Shown here piece after piece: positions 51,101 to 60,107 of a stretch of 64,000 nucleotides of DNA. Within the stretch, counting starts at the first letter, position 1; each line of letters opens with the position of its first letter. Origin of the DNA: JAPSGB01 sp963775185 (GTDB lineage Bacteria > Myxococcota_A > Polyangia > Polyangiales > Polyangiaceae); assembly GCA_963775185.1 (NCBI GenBank), contig CAVZIE010000015.1, positions 1-64,000 of the forward strand. Direction: 5' to 3'. The position numbers were made by a program, and so were the translations under genes. Under the pieces are notes generated by a model. That model had not been told where the DNA came from. It saw only the letters and a program-made list of their open reading frames with translations, and did no database searches.

Positions 51101-52032
51101 ACCAGCTCGCCGAGCTCGCTCGCGCCGAAGCGCGTTCCCGACGCGTACAGGTACGCGAGCAGGTCCTCGTAGCAGCGGGCCGCACTTTCCACGCGATCCT
51201 CGCTACGCGCCGCGAGCATGCGCGCGACGATCCCGCACAGCCCCGCGTCCAGCCCGGGCCGCACGGTCTCGAGAGGTTCGAAGCGCGCTTCCGCGACGGC
51301 CCGACCCACCTCCTCGGGATCGTCGCCGACAAACGGCGGCGCACCGCCCAGGGCTTCGTACAGCAGCGTGCCCAGCGAGAAGACGTCGCTGGTCGCATCC
51401 ACGGGCTCGCCGTTGGCCTGCTCTGGGCTCGAGCGCGCGAGCTTGCGCGCGCGTGTGACCGGATCGATGGCGTGCGCCGAGCGCGGATCGAGCACCGCGC
51501 GCGCGATGCCGAAGTCGCCGAGCTTGACCTCGCCGTCCCAGCTGACGAGCACGTTGCCCGGACCGACGTCGCCGTGGACCATGCCGAGCAGTCGCAGCTG
51601 CTCGTCGCGGCGCCGATGCGCGTGATCGAGCGCCTTGGCTACCTCCGCCGCCACGTACACGCACAGCTCCGGCGCAGGCGCCTCTCCGGAGTCACGCAAG
51701 CGACCGAGCAGGGTCTCGAACGTGAGCCCGGCGACGTACTCCATCGCCATGAAGTAGCTCGGGCCGCCCGGCTCCTCGACGCGTCCGAGGTCGAAGACCT
51801 GGACCACGTTGGCGTGGCTCAATCGCACCACCAGCTTCGATTCCCGGACGAACGCGTCCACGAAAGCCGGCACCTCCGCGAGCCGCTTGTGGATGCGTTT
51901 GACGACGAGTGTCTTCTCGAAACCCTCGACGCCGAAGCTCTTGGCCTTGTGGACCTCCGCGACGCTGCCGCGGCCGATGGATCCGAGCAGCTGGTAGCGT
52001 CCGTACGCGCCGGGAGGGGGCAAGCTCGACAT
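48106..52032 (-). CDS. Giant Ser/Thr kinase with AAA ATPase and TPR-like region
   Basis: A 1308-residue multidomain signalling protein. Residues 10-280 are a Hanks-type kinase: YQLLGSIGRGSVAEVHKAKS, LVVKRIHKRL (catalytic Lys), MVHGDVGPGNVLVSWDG and VKLGDFGIARAV. The HRD motif is HGD, so it lacks the Arg that couples to activation-loop phosphorylation. Residues 370-520 look like a decayed nucleotide-cyclase or similar domain. A STAND/AAA_16 ATPase follows with FVGRKRELRQLGEAL, Walker A GAHGIGKTRLLYE and a DDDDVLRLVGLRIG region. From about 900 the protein is helical repeat (TPR-like). GSAPARQS near residue 1235 is encoded by a dispersed repeat. It resembles myxobacterial PknK proteins. It follows dnaK by 24 bases in the grpE-dnaK operon. 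Confidence 0.85.
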   Translation of the reverse strand: MSSLPPPGAYGRYQLLGSIGRGSVAEVHKAKSFGVEGFEKTLVVKRIHKRLAEVPAFVDAFVRESKLVVRLSHANVVQVFDLGRVEEPGGPSYFMAMEYVAGLTFETLLGRLRDSGEAPAPELCVYVAAEVAKALDHAHRRRDEQLRLLGMVHGDVGPGNVLVSWDGEVKLGDFGIARAVLDPRSAHAIDPVTRARKLARSSPEQANGEPVDATSDVFSLGTLLYEALGGAPPFVGDDPEEVGRAVAEARFEPLETVRPGLDAGLCGIVARMLAARSEDRVESAARCYEDLLAYLYASGTRFGASELGELVDRFREAPPRMSGIESVLARSELHSLAETTPAHGTPVSHVSPPPASRRATAPPPAPPAVRTWTNGQVQHEVSSLVVRFAGRAPVPPPMRERARQILMRYGARVLAESSRELSAMFGLQQVDGRDTENAVRCGLVLVRGLATSNVQPSVGIDAGPLRLRADCEPVDDAASRALVTSARRLSGLAEQRVAISESAARNLRGLFDLEAAPTAVASGRALLVGEVRPPQEAFGRFVGRKRELRQLGEALSQASRRAIQVVGVAGAHGIGKTRLLYEMERRISRGSFNIGCYIAPCPPEGRDAPHSAVVAMLRTLCGVREGDPPDRIAAVAPRLRALGLRDEEVQAVLGELGAVRPDGAPSGAPLGSAVTRMLASLAEDRVHVLAWDNAHALDAASATLLSTVVERLPQARLMLVFASRVDGDRFRWLPGCRTIELPDLDDDDVLRLVGLRIGADQVPEALVDFVRARAGGHPMFIEELLYEAVESGAIVVKDAHIDALHLDGELAVPRPLRTLLGDRVQRLPEPERNLLLAATVLGEPVDVSVLSSMLEAPIGTVNALVESLEGRDLVHRDGPVTISFYSPLLPEVVLGDIAPEVRLDLHRQAANAYQMVLGERTEELASHIAYHLAEAGEHDRAAGFFATSGLFFLDARRLDRAVVDLTRALELADLALRSGEELTEWVAALSTAVRHVRSGASLPQLVTRLAAHLDDHPDIDARERVQITVDLAQIAGALHRYEQAKRLLERATADAEAWPELARSALMAEAEIAIRNGEFKIALAAVERAGKLPAGDATEQHRLLVATAQAFGGAGEHDRGLAALDEAAVLAPDDVVHATERAKVRALILGFRGDWRGCAVECEKGAERARAAGLMHEVAVNLHNQGDALMRLEELPRAYAALEASRTVAEELGADRLVNLNRLMLAYLDALNGSAPARQSLSEHLAQAEAQRWTWDAITGRYLLGRLLVRRGNIAAAKRELGAALKLARSVDNRLVAEDCERELARLR
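48317..48334 (+). repeat. Dispersed repeat copy 12, inside the giant kinase gene
   Basis: TGCCGGGCCGGCGCGGAA; the centre base is G, arms intact, 17 of 18. Read on the opposite strand as S-A-P-A-R-Q, the same frame as copies 7 and 10, between TPR-like helices. Confidence 0.77.
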
Positions 52033-52056
52033 GCGTGTGCGGGATCCGGCGGCTCG

Positions 52057-53893
52057 CTACGCCCCTTCGTCGGTCCCGTACATGGCTTCAGCGATTTCGA
52101 AGGTGGCGTTCTCGAGCCGCGTGTAGGCGTTGCGGATGCCCTCGAGAATCCGCGCCGGCCTCCAGCATGCGCTTGAGCGTCTCGAGGTCCTCCTTGACGC
52201 TGTCGACCTTCTCCGGGCCCAGCAGGTCCGCGTAGCCTTCGAGCGCCTGCTCGGTGGTGTAGATCAGCGTCTCGGCCTGGTTCCGGAGCTCGGCCAGATC
52301 CTTGCGGAGCTGGTCGGTCTCCTTGAACTTCTCGCCTTCGGTGACCAGGCGGTCCACCTCGTCCTGCGTCAAGCCACTGGTCGGCGTGATGCTGATCGAC
52401 TGCGTGCGCCCGGTACCGAGATCCTTCGCTTCCACCGAGAGGATGCCGTTGGCGTCGATGCGGAACGTCACCTGGATCTTGGGTACGCCGCGCGGCGCCG
52501 GCGGAATCCCGGTGAGCTCGAAGCGCGACAGGCTGCGGTTGTCCGCGGCCATCTCGCGCTCGCCCTGGAGCACGTGGATCGGCACGAACGGCTGGTTGTC
52601 GACGCTGGTAGTGAAGATCTCGCTCTTCTCCGTGGGAACGGTGGTGTTGCGCGGAATGAGCTTCGTGAAGACGCCGCCGCCGGTCTCGACGCCGATCGAG
52701 AGCGGGGTCACGTCGAGCAGCAGTACCTCGTCGATCTGACCGGACAGCGCACCACCCTGGATGGCGGCGCCGACGGCGACCACCTCGTCCGGATTCACGC
52801 CCTTGTTCGGATCCCTGCCGAACAGCTCCTTGACGGCCCTCTGCACGGCCGGCATGCGCGTCATGCCTCCGACCAGCACGACTTGATCGATCTTCGCCGC
52901 GGTGAGCTTGGCGTCCGCGAGCACCTGCTGGCAGCTCTCGAGCGTGCGCTCGATCAGGTCGCGGGTGAGGATTTCGAGCTCGCTGCGCTTGAGCGTGCGC
53001 TCGAGATGCAGCGGCCCGGAGGGGCCGGTCGCGATGAACGGGATGTTGATCTCGGTCTCGATCGACGAGCTCAGCTCGTGCTTGGCCTTCTCCGCGGCCT
53101 CCCGCAGACGCTGGAGCGCCATGCGCTCCTTGCGCAGATCGAGGCTGTTGTCCTTCTGGAATTCCTCCGCGAGCTTGTCGATGATGCGGACATCGAAGTC
53201 CTCGCCGCCGAGGTGCGTGTCGCCGCCCGTTGCCTTGACGCTGAACACGCCAGCGTGGATCTCGAGGATCGAGATATCGAAGGTGCCGCCGCCCAGATCG
53301 TAGACCGCGATGGTCTCCACCTCGGTCCGGTCCAGCCCGTAGGCGAGAGCCGCCGCGGTGGGCTCGTTGAGGATGCGCTTCACGTCGAGCCCGGCGATAC
53401 GGCCGGCGTCCTTGGTCGCCTGTCGCTGCGCGTCGTCGAAGTACGCGGGAACGGTGACGATCGCCTCCTGCACTTGCTCGCCCAGGTACGTCTCGGCGAT
53501 CTCCTTCATGGCGCCGAGCACCATCCCCGAGATCTCGGGCGGAGAGACGGGACGGCCCTGGATCTTCACCCAGGCGTCGCCGTTCTCGTGCTCGACCACG
53601 TAATAGGGCACCGACTCGGTGTGCTTGGCGACGTCTTCGTCCTTGAACTTGCGGCCCATCAACCGCTTCACGGCGTAGACCGTGTTCTCCGGGTTGGTCG
53701 TGCCCTGGCGCTTGGCGACCTGACCCACGAGACGCTCGCCATTACCGGTGAACGCGACGACCGACGGGGTCGTGCGCGCCCCTTCGGTGTTGGGGATCAC
53801 CTTGACTTCGGGCTCTCCCGACGCGCTGGTTCCTTCGAGCACCGCGACGCAGGAGTTCGTGGTCCCCAGATCTATGCCGATGATTCTCCCCAT
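52057..53893 (-). CDS. dnaK: Hsp70 chaperone DnaK, one frameshift near the 3' end
   Basis: About 611 residues after correction. The ATPase domain has IGIDLGTTNSCVAVLEG, VPAYFDDAQRQATKDAG, NEPTAAALAYGLD, VYDLGGGTFDISILEI and QVVLVGGMTRMPAVQ; the substrate domain has LLLDVTPLSIGVETGGGVFT and ANGILSVEAKDLGTGR. At about 52150 one extra C (ATCCGCG, for ATCGCG) throws the last 31 codons out of frame; the corrected end ARILEGIRNAYTRLENAT continues to a stop at 52057. It lacks the DnaK EEVD-like tail, as many paralogues do. It lies between grpE and the giant kinase on the same strand. An essential-type gene broken by one base points to sequence error. Confidence 0.93.
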
Positions 53894-53976
53894 GTCCGGA
53901 GCGGAGCTTAGCGCGGCAGCGCCCGCGACAATAGCCCACGCTCGGCACGAGGATCGCGGTCAGAGCGGACGGGGGT

Positions 53977-54532
53977 TCAGCCCGGCGCCTTGGCCACGAC
54001 GACCATCGCGGGACGAATCAATCTGTCGCCGAGGCGATAGCCGGCCTGGACCATGGAAGCGACCGTACCCGGCGCGAACTCGGTCGTCTCGAGGTGCTGG
54101 ATCGCTTCGTGCAAAGCCGGAATCGAACGCCTTGCCCTCGGCGTCGATGCGCTCCACGCCGACGCGGCCGAGCGTGTCGTTGAACTGGCGCATCACCATG
54201 CGGATGCCGTCGGCCAGAGCCTGAACATCGGTCGCGTTCTCGGTGTGGGCGGACGCGCGCTCGAGATTGTCGAACACCGGCAACAGCTCGCGCAGCAGCT
54301 CCTCGCGGCCGCGGCGCTCGGCTTCCTGGACGTCGCGGCGCGCGCGCTTGCGGAAGTTGTCGAAGTCCGCAGCGGTGCGCAGCAGCTGATCGCGCAGACG
54401 CGCCAGTTCCTCGCGCGCGGCCTCTAGCGGGTCCGCCGAGGCGGCAGGCGCACCGCTCTCCCCCGCGGCCGCCTCGGCGTCCGCCGGGTCAGCGGCCGGT
54501 TCCTGGGAGATTTCGCTGTCTTCGTCGCTCAC
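53977..54532 (-). CDS. grpE: Nucleotide-exchange factor GrpE, one frameshift
   Basis: About 184 residues after correction; GrpE releases ADP from DnaK. The acidic N terminus (EDSEISQEPAADPADAEA) and long helix (LARLRDQLLRTAADFDNFRK) are followed by the conserved RELLPVFDNLERAS. At about 54121 one extra base (GATTCC for GATCC) breaks the frame; the corrected C-terminal domain reads FDPALHEAIQHLETTEFAPG and YRLGDRLIRPAMVVVAK, matching the family beta domain, with stop at 53977. GTG at 54532 is the likely start. It is first in the grpE-dnaK-kinase operon. No hrcA or dnaJ is near. Confidence 0.92.
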
Positions 54533-54586
54533 GTGGGGCGCTAATATAGCCGCTCGCGGCTTCTTGCCAACCCACTCACGCCGCAA

Positions 54587-55666
54587 TCAGCGGGCCTCCA
54601 CCGGCGCCTCGGCGCAGGGCGCCTGGCGGAGCGCCGTCAAGACGCCCCCACTTGATCGGCGATCGGCGACGGCGGGAGCCGGATTCGGAGCGAACCAGGA
54701 GTCGACGTCGAGAGGCAGCGCCCAGAACCGCGTCGAGCCCTGGAGCGGTCGGATGCCGGGTCCCGGCGCGCCGGCGCGACCGTAGCCGTTCGTCTCGAGC
54801 CAGAAACAGTACTCGTCGCTCGCCGGAGCGTACAGGTGCTTCGCGCCGGCCTCGATCGTCACGTCGGCGCTGGCCACGACCCGACCGTCGATCACGTCGC
54901 GCACGTCGAGGTGACGGCGGCCGGACGGGAGGTGCAGCTCCACGCCAGCCTGCGGACTCTCGGCGCTGGTCGGGTCGATCACGGCGACGGGCCGGCCATC
55001 GACGGACAGCTCGACGCGGTCCGGCCCGAGATCGAGCACGCGCACCAGCGGATGGTAGAGCCACTGGAAGAACGGCGCCGCAGCGAGCGCGACGATCGCT
55101 CCCGAGAGCATCCATGGGGAAACAGCCGGCTCGCGCAGCAGGCTACGCTCGGGATCCGTGCCGTTGGCGACGGCGAGCTCGGCGGCCCAGCGCGGGTGCG
55201 TACACGCCAGGCGTCCGTCGCGGAGCCACCACGCCGCGCGGCCCGACGCGGTGTGCGCCGCCTCCACGCCGCGAGGCCAGAGCCACGCGACGGCCGGCGG
55301 CACGAGCGCGCCGACCAATACGATGGTGATGAAGAGCGCCCCGGGCAGCCACTCGAACAGCAGCGGCAGCCCTGCCGCGAGCGTGACCGCGAGCAAGCAC
55401 GACGCGAGCGTCGCGGCCAGCACCCGCGTCCGGAAGGCGGAGGCATGCCGGTGACACGTCCCGCAATACGGCACGATCACGCTCTTGTCGCCGCGCGCGC
55501 TGCGCTCCAGGCGCGACTCCGCCGCCACATCGCCACAGCAGGCACATCCGGCCGGCACCAGCGCGCCCTCCCCGGCGAGCGCCACCACCCGCGCATCGAC
55601 GATTGGCGGACCCAACCGCCACCGTTCCCGGGTCGGCGCCGGCCCGGCGGACGCGGGACCGCTCAC
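54587..55666 (-). CDS. Membrane protein with N-terminal Cys pairs, unknown
   Basis: A 359-residue protein starting at a GTG at 55666. Near residues 38-75 two Cys pairs (CACCGD, CGTCHR) suggest a zinc ribbon. Then come three hydrophobic helices (TLASCLLAVTLAAGLPLLF, LFITIVLVGALVPPAVAWLW, WMLSGAIVALAAAPFFQWLY) and a C-terminal beta-rich domain of about 135 residues that resembles a PEGA-like sandwich (DRVELSVDGRPVAVIDP, LPSGRRHLDVRDVIDGRVV). No named family is recognised. It is divergent from the DUF2378 kinase gene at 55763; two copies of the dispersed repeat sit at its start. Shared control with the kinase is possible. Confidence 0.65.
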   Translation of the reverse strand: MSGPASAGPAPTRERWRLGPPIVDARVVALAGEGALVPAGCACCGDVAAESRLERSARGDKSVIVPYCGTCHRHASAFRTRVLAATLASCLLAVTLAAGLPLLFEWLPGALFITIVLVGALVPPAVAWLWPRGVEAAHTASGRAAWWLRDGRLACTHPRWAAELAVANGTDPERSLLREPAVSPWMLSGAIVALAAAPFFQWLYHPLVRVLDLGPDRVELSVDGRPVAVIDPTSAESPQAGVELHLPSGRRHLDVRDVIDGRVVASADVTIEAGAKHLYAPASDEYCFWLETNGYGRAGAPGPGIRPLQGSTRFWALPLDVDSWFAPNPAPAVADRRSSGGVLTALRQAPCAEAPVEAR

Positions 55667-55674
55667 CGGACAAG

Positions 55675-55708
55675 CTCCGCGCCGGGCCGGACTCGCGCCG
55701 CACCGGCA
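55675..55708 (-). repeat. Two adjacent degenerate copies of the dispersed repeat (13, 14)
   Basis: CTCCGCGCCGGGCCGG (55675-55690) and CTCGCGCCGCACCGGCA (55692-55708), both in reverse orientation, each with two or three changes. They lie in the divergent spacer between the zinc-ribbon membrane-protein gene and the kinase gene. Confidence 0.55.
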
Positions 55709-55762
55709 GGAAGCCCCGACCCGGCGGCCTCGATGAGATAGACTCGGGAGTCCATCGGAGCC

Positions 55763-57471
55763 ATGAGCGTAGTCGAACCGGCTGCTGGACAGATCGTCGC
55801 GGGCAAGTACCGCCTCGTCGAGCGCATCGGCGCCGGCGGCATGAGCGAGGTGTATCGCGCGGAGAACATGCTGATCGGGCGCACGGTGGCGCTCAAGCTG
55901 CTGCACCCGGAGCAAGCCCACGACAAGAACCTGGCTGCGCGGCTGTTCCAGGAAGCGCAGTCGGTCAGCCGGATCCGCCACCCGGGCATCGTCGACGTGC
56001 TCGACGCCGGGGAAGGCGAGACCGGACCGTTCATCGTGATGGAGTACCTCGAAGGCGAGAGCGTCGCCCAGGTGCTGGTCCGGCGCGGAAAGGTGGGGCT
56101 CGCCGGCGCGCTGGGCACGGTGCTGCCGGTGCTCGACGCGCTCGAGGCGGCCCACGCCGCGGGGATCGTGCACCGGGATCTCAAGCCCGAGAACGTCTTC
56201 TCGCGGTGCGCGACGACGGCCAGGTGGACGTCAAACTGCTCGACTTCGGTGTGGCCAAGATGCTGTGGCCCGACGGACCGGCGCCGCAGACGAGCACCGG
56301 CGTGGTCTTCGGCACGCCGGACTATCTGTCGCCGGAGCAGGCCAACGGCGAGCCGAACATCGACGGACGCAGCGATCTGTTCAGCGTCGGCGTGCTGCTG
56401 TTCGAGCTGCTCACGAACAAGCGACCATTCCACGCGCCGACGGCGGTCGCGACGGCGTACAAGGTCGCGCACGCGCGCACGCCGTCGCTCGCCGAGCACG
56501 GCGGCCCCGTCGACCCGGTGCTCGACGCCATCCTCGGCCGCGTGCTCTCGAAACGACCGGAGGAGCGCCACGCGCGCGCCGCCGAGCTCGCGCACGAGCT
56601 CGCGCTCCATGCGCCGCCTGCGACGGAGATGCAGGACGCGCTCCGCGATCTCGCGCCGGCGCCGCGCGGAAGCCGGGTGGAACGCGCGGCGACGCCGAGC
56701 TTCGCGCCACCCGTAAGTTCTTCCGAACGCACGACCGCGGGCCGGATGCGCGTCGCCATCACGCCCCGCGAACCCACGCCCCGCGAGCCGACGCCGCTCG
56801 AGCAGACCACGCCCGGCGGAACGCGCCGCTCCGCCGATCTCTTCAGCACGCCGCGCGGCCGTTCACCCGCGTCGCTACGCTCGTTGCCGGCGCGCTTCGA
56901 GGGCCAGTGCCACGCGCGCGGCCTCGCGCTCCGGGCGATCGACGCGTACATCACGCGGCGTCTCGGCACCGACGGCCGCGCCCGCGCCCTCTCGAAGCTC
57001 ACGCACGAGCAGACGCGGGATTTCCGCGAGGGCACGATCCAGGCGATCGTGTTCTACGAGCTGGAGGTCCTCGGTCGCTACCTCGACGCCGCCGGCGCGC
57101 TGTTCGCGGAGGGGCCGGAATGGTGTCGGCTCGCCGGCGCCGAGGCAGTGGGCGCCGATCTCGCACCGGTGCTGCGCAGCGCGCTCCGCCCCGACGACGC
57201 GGGCATGGTCTTGCGCCGCGTCGCCCCGGTGTGCAGCCGCTTGTTCGATTTCGGATTGTGGGAAGTCGTTCCGGACGGCCCGGACTCCGTCAGCGTGCGC
57301 ATCTCCGATTTCGAGCCGGCGGCGTTGCCGCTCAGGCTGTGGCTGATCGGCGTGCTGGAAGGCGCGCTGCGCGCCAGCGGGCGCGAACCGACGGTCACGA
57401 TCGTCCGCGGTGACGCCGCGTATTCGCCGCAGCTGGTGCTGGAGATCGACACGCGCGCCGTCGGGGGTTGA
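55763..57471 (+). CDS. Ser/Thr protein kinase with DUF2378-like C-terminal domain, one frameshift
   Basis: About 569 residues once a missing base near 56200 is supplied (GTCTTCTCG should read GTCTTCCTCG). The kinase domain (1-270) has YRLVERIGAGGMSEVYRAEN, VALKLLHPEQ (catalytic Lys), IVHRDLKPENVF, VDVKLLDFGVAKML and VVFGTPDYLSPEQANGEP, all canonical, an RD kinase. A Pro/Arg/Thr-rich linker (290-385) carries repeated PREPTP units. The C-terminal domain (390-565; LPARFEGQCHARGLALRAID to the end) matches the myxobacteria-specific DUF2378/TIGR02265 type. A possible 17-of-18 match to the dispersed repeat at 56073-56090 encodes LVRRGK in a normal kinase loop. It is followed by uvrD 34 bases later. 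Confidence 0.9.
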
Positions 57472-57505
57472 GCGAAGCGCCCGGCGGCGGTAGCTCCATC
57501 CCTGG

Positions 57506-59762
57506 ATGCCCGAGCTGAACGAGCCGCAGGCCCTCGCCGTCGCCCACGCCGCGGGACCGCTTCTGGTGTTTGCCGGCGCCGGCAGCGGCAAGACTCGCGT
57601 CATCACCTATCGCGTCGCGAACCTGCTCGCCGAGCATCGCGTACCGCCGTACCGGATCCTCGCCGTCACGTTCACGAACAAGGCCGCCGGCGAGCTGAAA
57701 TCGCGCCTCGCCGCCCTCGCCGGCGAGGAGATGGTACGCGACCTCTGGGTCGGCACCTTCCACTCGGTGTGTGCGCGGCTGTTGCGTCGCTACCACGACG
57801 AGGTCGGGCTCGATCAACGCTTCGTCATCTACGACGACTCGGACCAGAAGGCCGTGATGCAGCGCGTGCTCAAGGACATGGGCATCGACGAGCGCCAGCT
57901 CGCGCCCAAGCTCGCGCTCTCGTTGATCCACCGCGAGAAGCGCGAAGGCCGCGGCCCGTCCGACGTGGACACGACCGAAGGCAACACGACGGGCATGCTG
58001 GTGGAGGTCTACGAGCACTACCAGAAGGCGATGGCCACGGCGAACGCCGTCGATTTCGAGGATCTCATCCTGCACGTGATGCGCATCGCCGAGAACACGC
58101 ACAGCGCCGCGGGCGACGAGCTGCGCCGGCGCTTCGACCACGTGCTGGTCGACGAGTTCCAGGACACGAACATCACGCAGTACCGGCTGGTGCGCGCGCT
58201 CGCCGCCCGGACGCAGAACCTGTGCGTGGTCGGCGACGACGATCAGTCGATCTACCGCTGGCGCGGCGCCGACGTGCGGTTGATCCGCGGCTTCCGTCGC
58301 GATTTCGCCGGCGCGACGGTGGTCAAGCTGGAGCAGAACTATCGCTCCACCGGCCACATCGTGGCAGCCGCGCTCGGCGTGATCGAGCCGGCGTCCCAGC
58401 GCGAACCGAAGAAGTTGTGGACCGCCGCCGACAGCGGCGAGCCGATCCGGGTGCGCGCCGTCCGCGACGAGCGCGACGAGGCGTCGTCCGTCGTGCGCAC
58501 CATCCAGACCGAGCTCGCCCGCGGCACGCCGGCTAGCGAGATCGCGGTCTTCTACCGCATCCACGCCCAATCACGCGTGCTGGAAGAAGCGCTGCGCACG
58601 GCGAACCTGCCGTACCAGATCGTCGGCGGGATGAAGTTCTTCGAGCGCGCGGAGGTCAAGGACCTGATCGCCTACCTGCGCCTGGTCGACAATCCGCGCA
58701 GCGACGCCGACTTGATGCGCGTGATCAACGTCCCCACCCGTGGCATCGGCCAGAAGACCGTGAATCGCCTGCTCGAGATCGCGTCCTTCCGCAGCACCAG
58801 CGGCTACGACGCCATCGACGCGGCGCTCGCGGACAGCGGGCTCGGCACCGGCGCGAAGAAGAAGTTGTCGGCATTCCGCGACCTGATGGAAACGCTGCGC
58901 GACGCGGCGCTCGGGCTGGGTCCGCACGCACTGGCCGGGCGCGTGCTGGAGGAGACCGGCTATCGCCAGGTGCTCCGCGACGCCGACACCGCGGAGGCCG
59001 ACGCGCGCCTCGAGAACATGGAGGAGCTGCTGGGCTCGATCCACGAGTACGAGGAAGAGCTGTCGCAGTCGGGCGAGACGCCGACCCTCGGCGGCTACCT
59101 CGAGCGCATCGCGCTGGTCTCCGCCGTCGACACCATGCAGGACGCGCCGAAGGTGTCGCTGATGACCGTCCACAGCGCCAAGGGGCTCGAGTTCACCACC
59201 GTGTGCGTGACCGGGATGGAAGAAGAGATGTTTCCCTATCGCGGCATGAGCGGCGACGAGCCGGAAGAGCTCGACGAGGAGCGACGCCTCGCGTACGTCG
59301 CCATCACCCGCGCGCGCGAGCGACTGTTCATCACCCACGCCGCCGCGCGCACGATCTTCGGCCAGACGCGCTACCAGGCGCCCAGCCGCTTCCTCGACGA
59401 CCTGCCGGAAGCGACGATTGTGCGCGAGGGCTCGCCCTGGTCGGCCCCGGCGAGCACGGCACCCGCGTGGCGTTCTTCTGGTTTTGCCGGTCCGGCGCGG
59501 CCGGCGGCGCGTTTCCGCAGCTTCGGCGAGACGCCGCGGGTCGCCCCGGGAACCCGCGTCGTCGACCGCGACGCGTTCGACGACATCCCGTCGGACGAGC
59601 CCGAGCGTCGTGCTCCGCGCCGGCGACCGCGTCTCGCACAAGCGCTTCGGCCGCGGCGTGGTCGAGAGCGTCGAGGGCGGCACGCAGCCAACGGTGGTCG
59701 CGCGTTTCCCGGGCTTCGGCACGCGACGCATCAAGGCCGAGTATCTGGATTTCGGACGCTGA
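57506..59762 (+). CDS. uvrD: UvrD/PcrA-type DNA helicase, one frameshift near the 3' end
   Basis: About 751 residues after correction; an SF1A 3'-5' helicase for repair and replication. Motifs: LNEPQALAVAHAAGPLLVFA, Walker A GAGSGKTRVI, FTNKAAGELKSRL, VDEFQDTN, VVGDDDQSIYRWRGADV, EQNYRST, VSLMTVHSAKGLEF and YVAITRARERLFI. In the Pro/Ala-rich tail, GFAGPARPA is encoded by a dispersed repeat (59485-59502). At 59600-59602 one extra C breaks the frame; corrected, the PcrA-type C-terminal (Tudor-like) end follows: VLRAGDRVSHKRFGRGVVES and RRIKAEYLDFGR with stop at 59760. The uncorrected frame would run to 59938 without family-like sequence. Confidence 0.93.
59485..59502 (+). repeat. Dispersed repeat copy 15, inside uvrD
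   Basis: TGCCGGTCCGGCGCGGCC, 16 of 18 to consensus, read in the gene's own direction as F-A-G-P-A-R within the variable linker of the helicase. Confidence 0.75.
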
Positions 59763-59879
59763 GCTCCGGGGCTTCGCCGCCTCGCGGCCCGGCGAGGCCA
59801 GGCTCCGGACGCCGGACTCCAGACTCCTGGGATATCCCCTCACTTGGGTTTTCACAGGAAGGGCGGAAGAACGGAAGGT

Positions 59880-59996
59880 CTACAGGGACTCCGGGTATTC
59901 AGGCACGAGCTGTCGCAAGCCATTCCGCAGGGCGGTGACGTTGAACTCGACGAGCAAGCCAACGGGTCAGCGCACCGATCACTTCGTCCGTCCCAT
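59880..59996 (-). pseudogene. GxxExxY-family remnant, extreme internal deletion
   Basis: On the minus strand the N-terminal TDEVIGAL is joined directly, in another frame, to VGLLVEFNVTALRNGLRQLV, then PEYPESL and a stop. About 80-90 codons of a normal gene are missing. It is close in sequence to the remnant at 26.9-27.1 kb (for example the shared run around VTALR and the bases after the stop) but deleted more deeply, which suggests repeated loss of gene middles with ends kept. Confidence 0.68.
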
Positions 59997-60089
59997 GGGC
60001 TTCGGGCTTCTCGCTTCGAGCGCCGGGGATGCTGGTACATGGAAGTCGATCGAAACGAGGGATTTCCATGTACCGGTCGGGGCGCGGGA

Positions 60090-60107
60090 TTCCGCGCCGG
60101 ACCGGCA
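60090..60107 (-). repeat. Dispersed GCCGG-N-CCGGC repeat, copy 16
   Basis: TTCCGCGCCGGACCGGCA, perfect consensus in reverse orientation, at the 5' side of the second GxxExxY remnant, as in the remnant at 26.8 kb. Confidence 0.8.

Noticed and set aside
56073..56090. 17-of-18 match to the dispersed repeat inside the DUF2378 kinase
   Set aside because: The encoded VLVRRGKV fits a normal kinase loop, so it may be chance in GC-rich coding DNA; not counted.
56190..56210. Programmed frameshift in the kinase gene
   Set aside because: The shift interrupts the catalytic HRDLKPEN to DFG stretch, a place where recoding would be pointless; a missing base is simpler.
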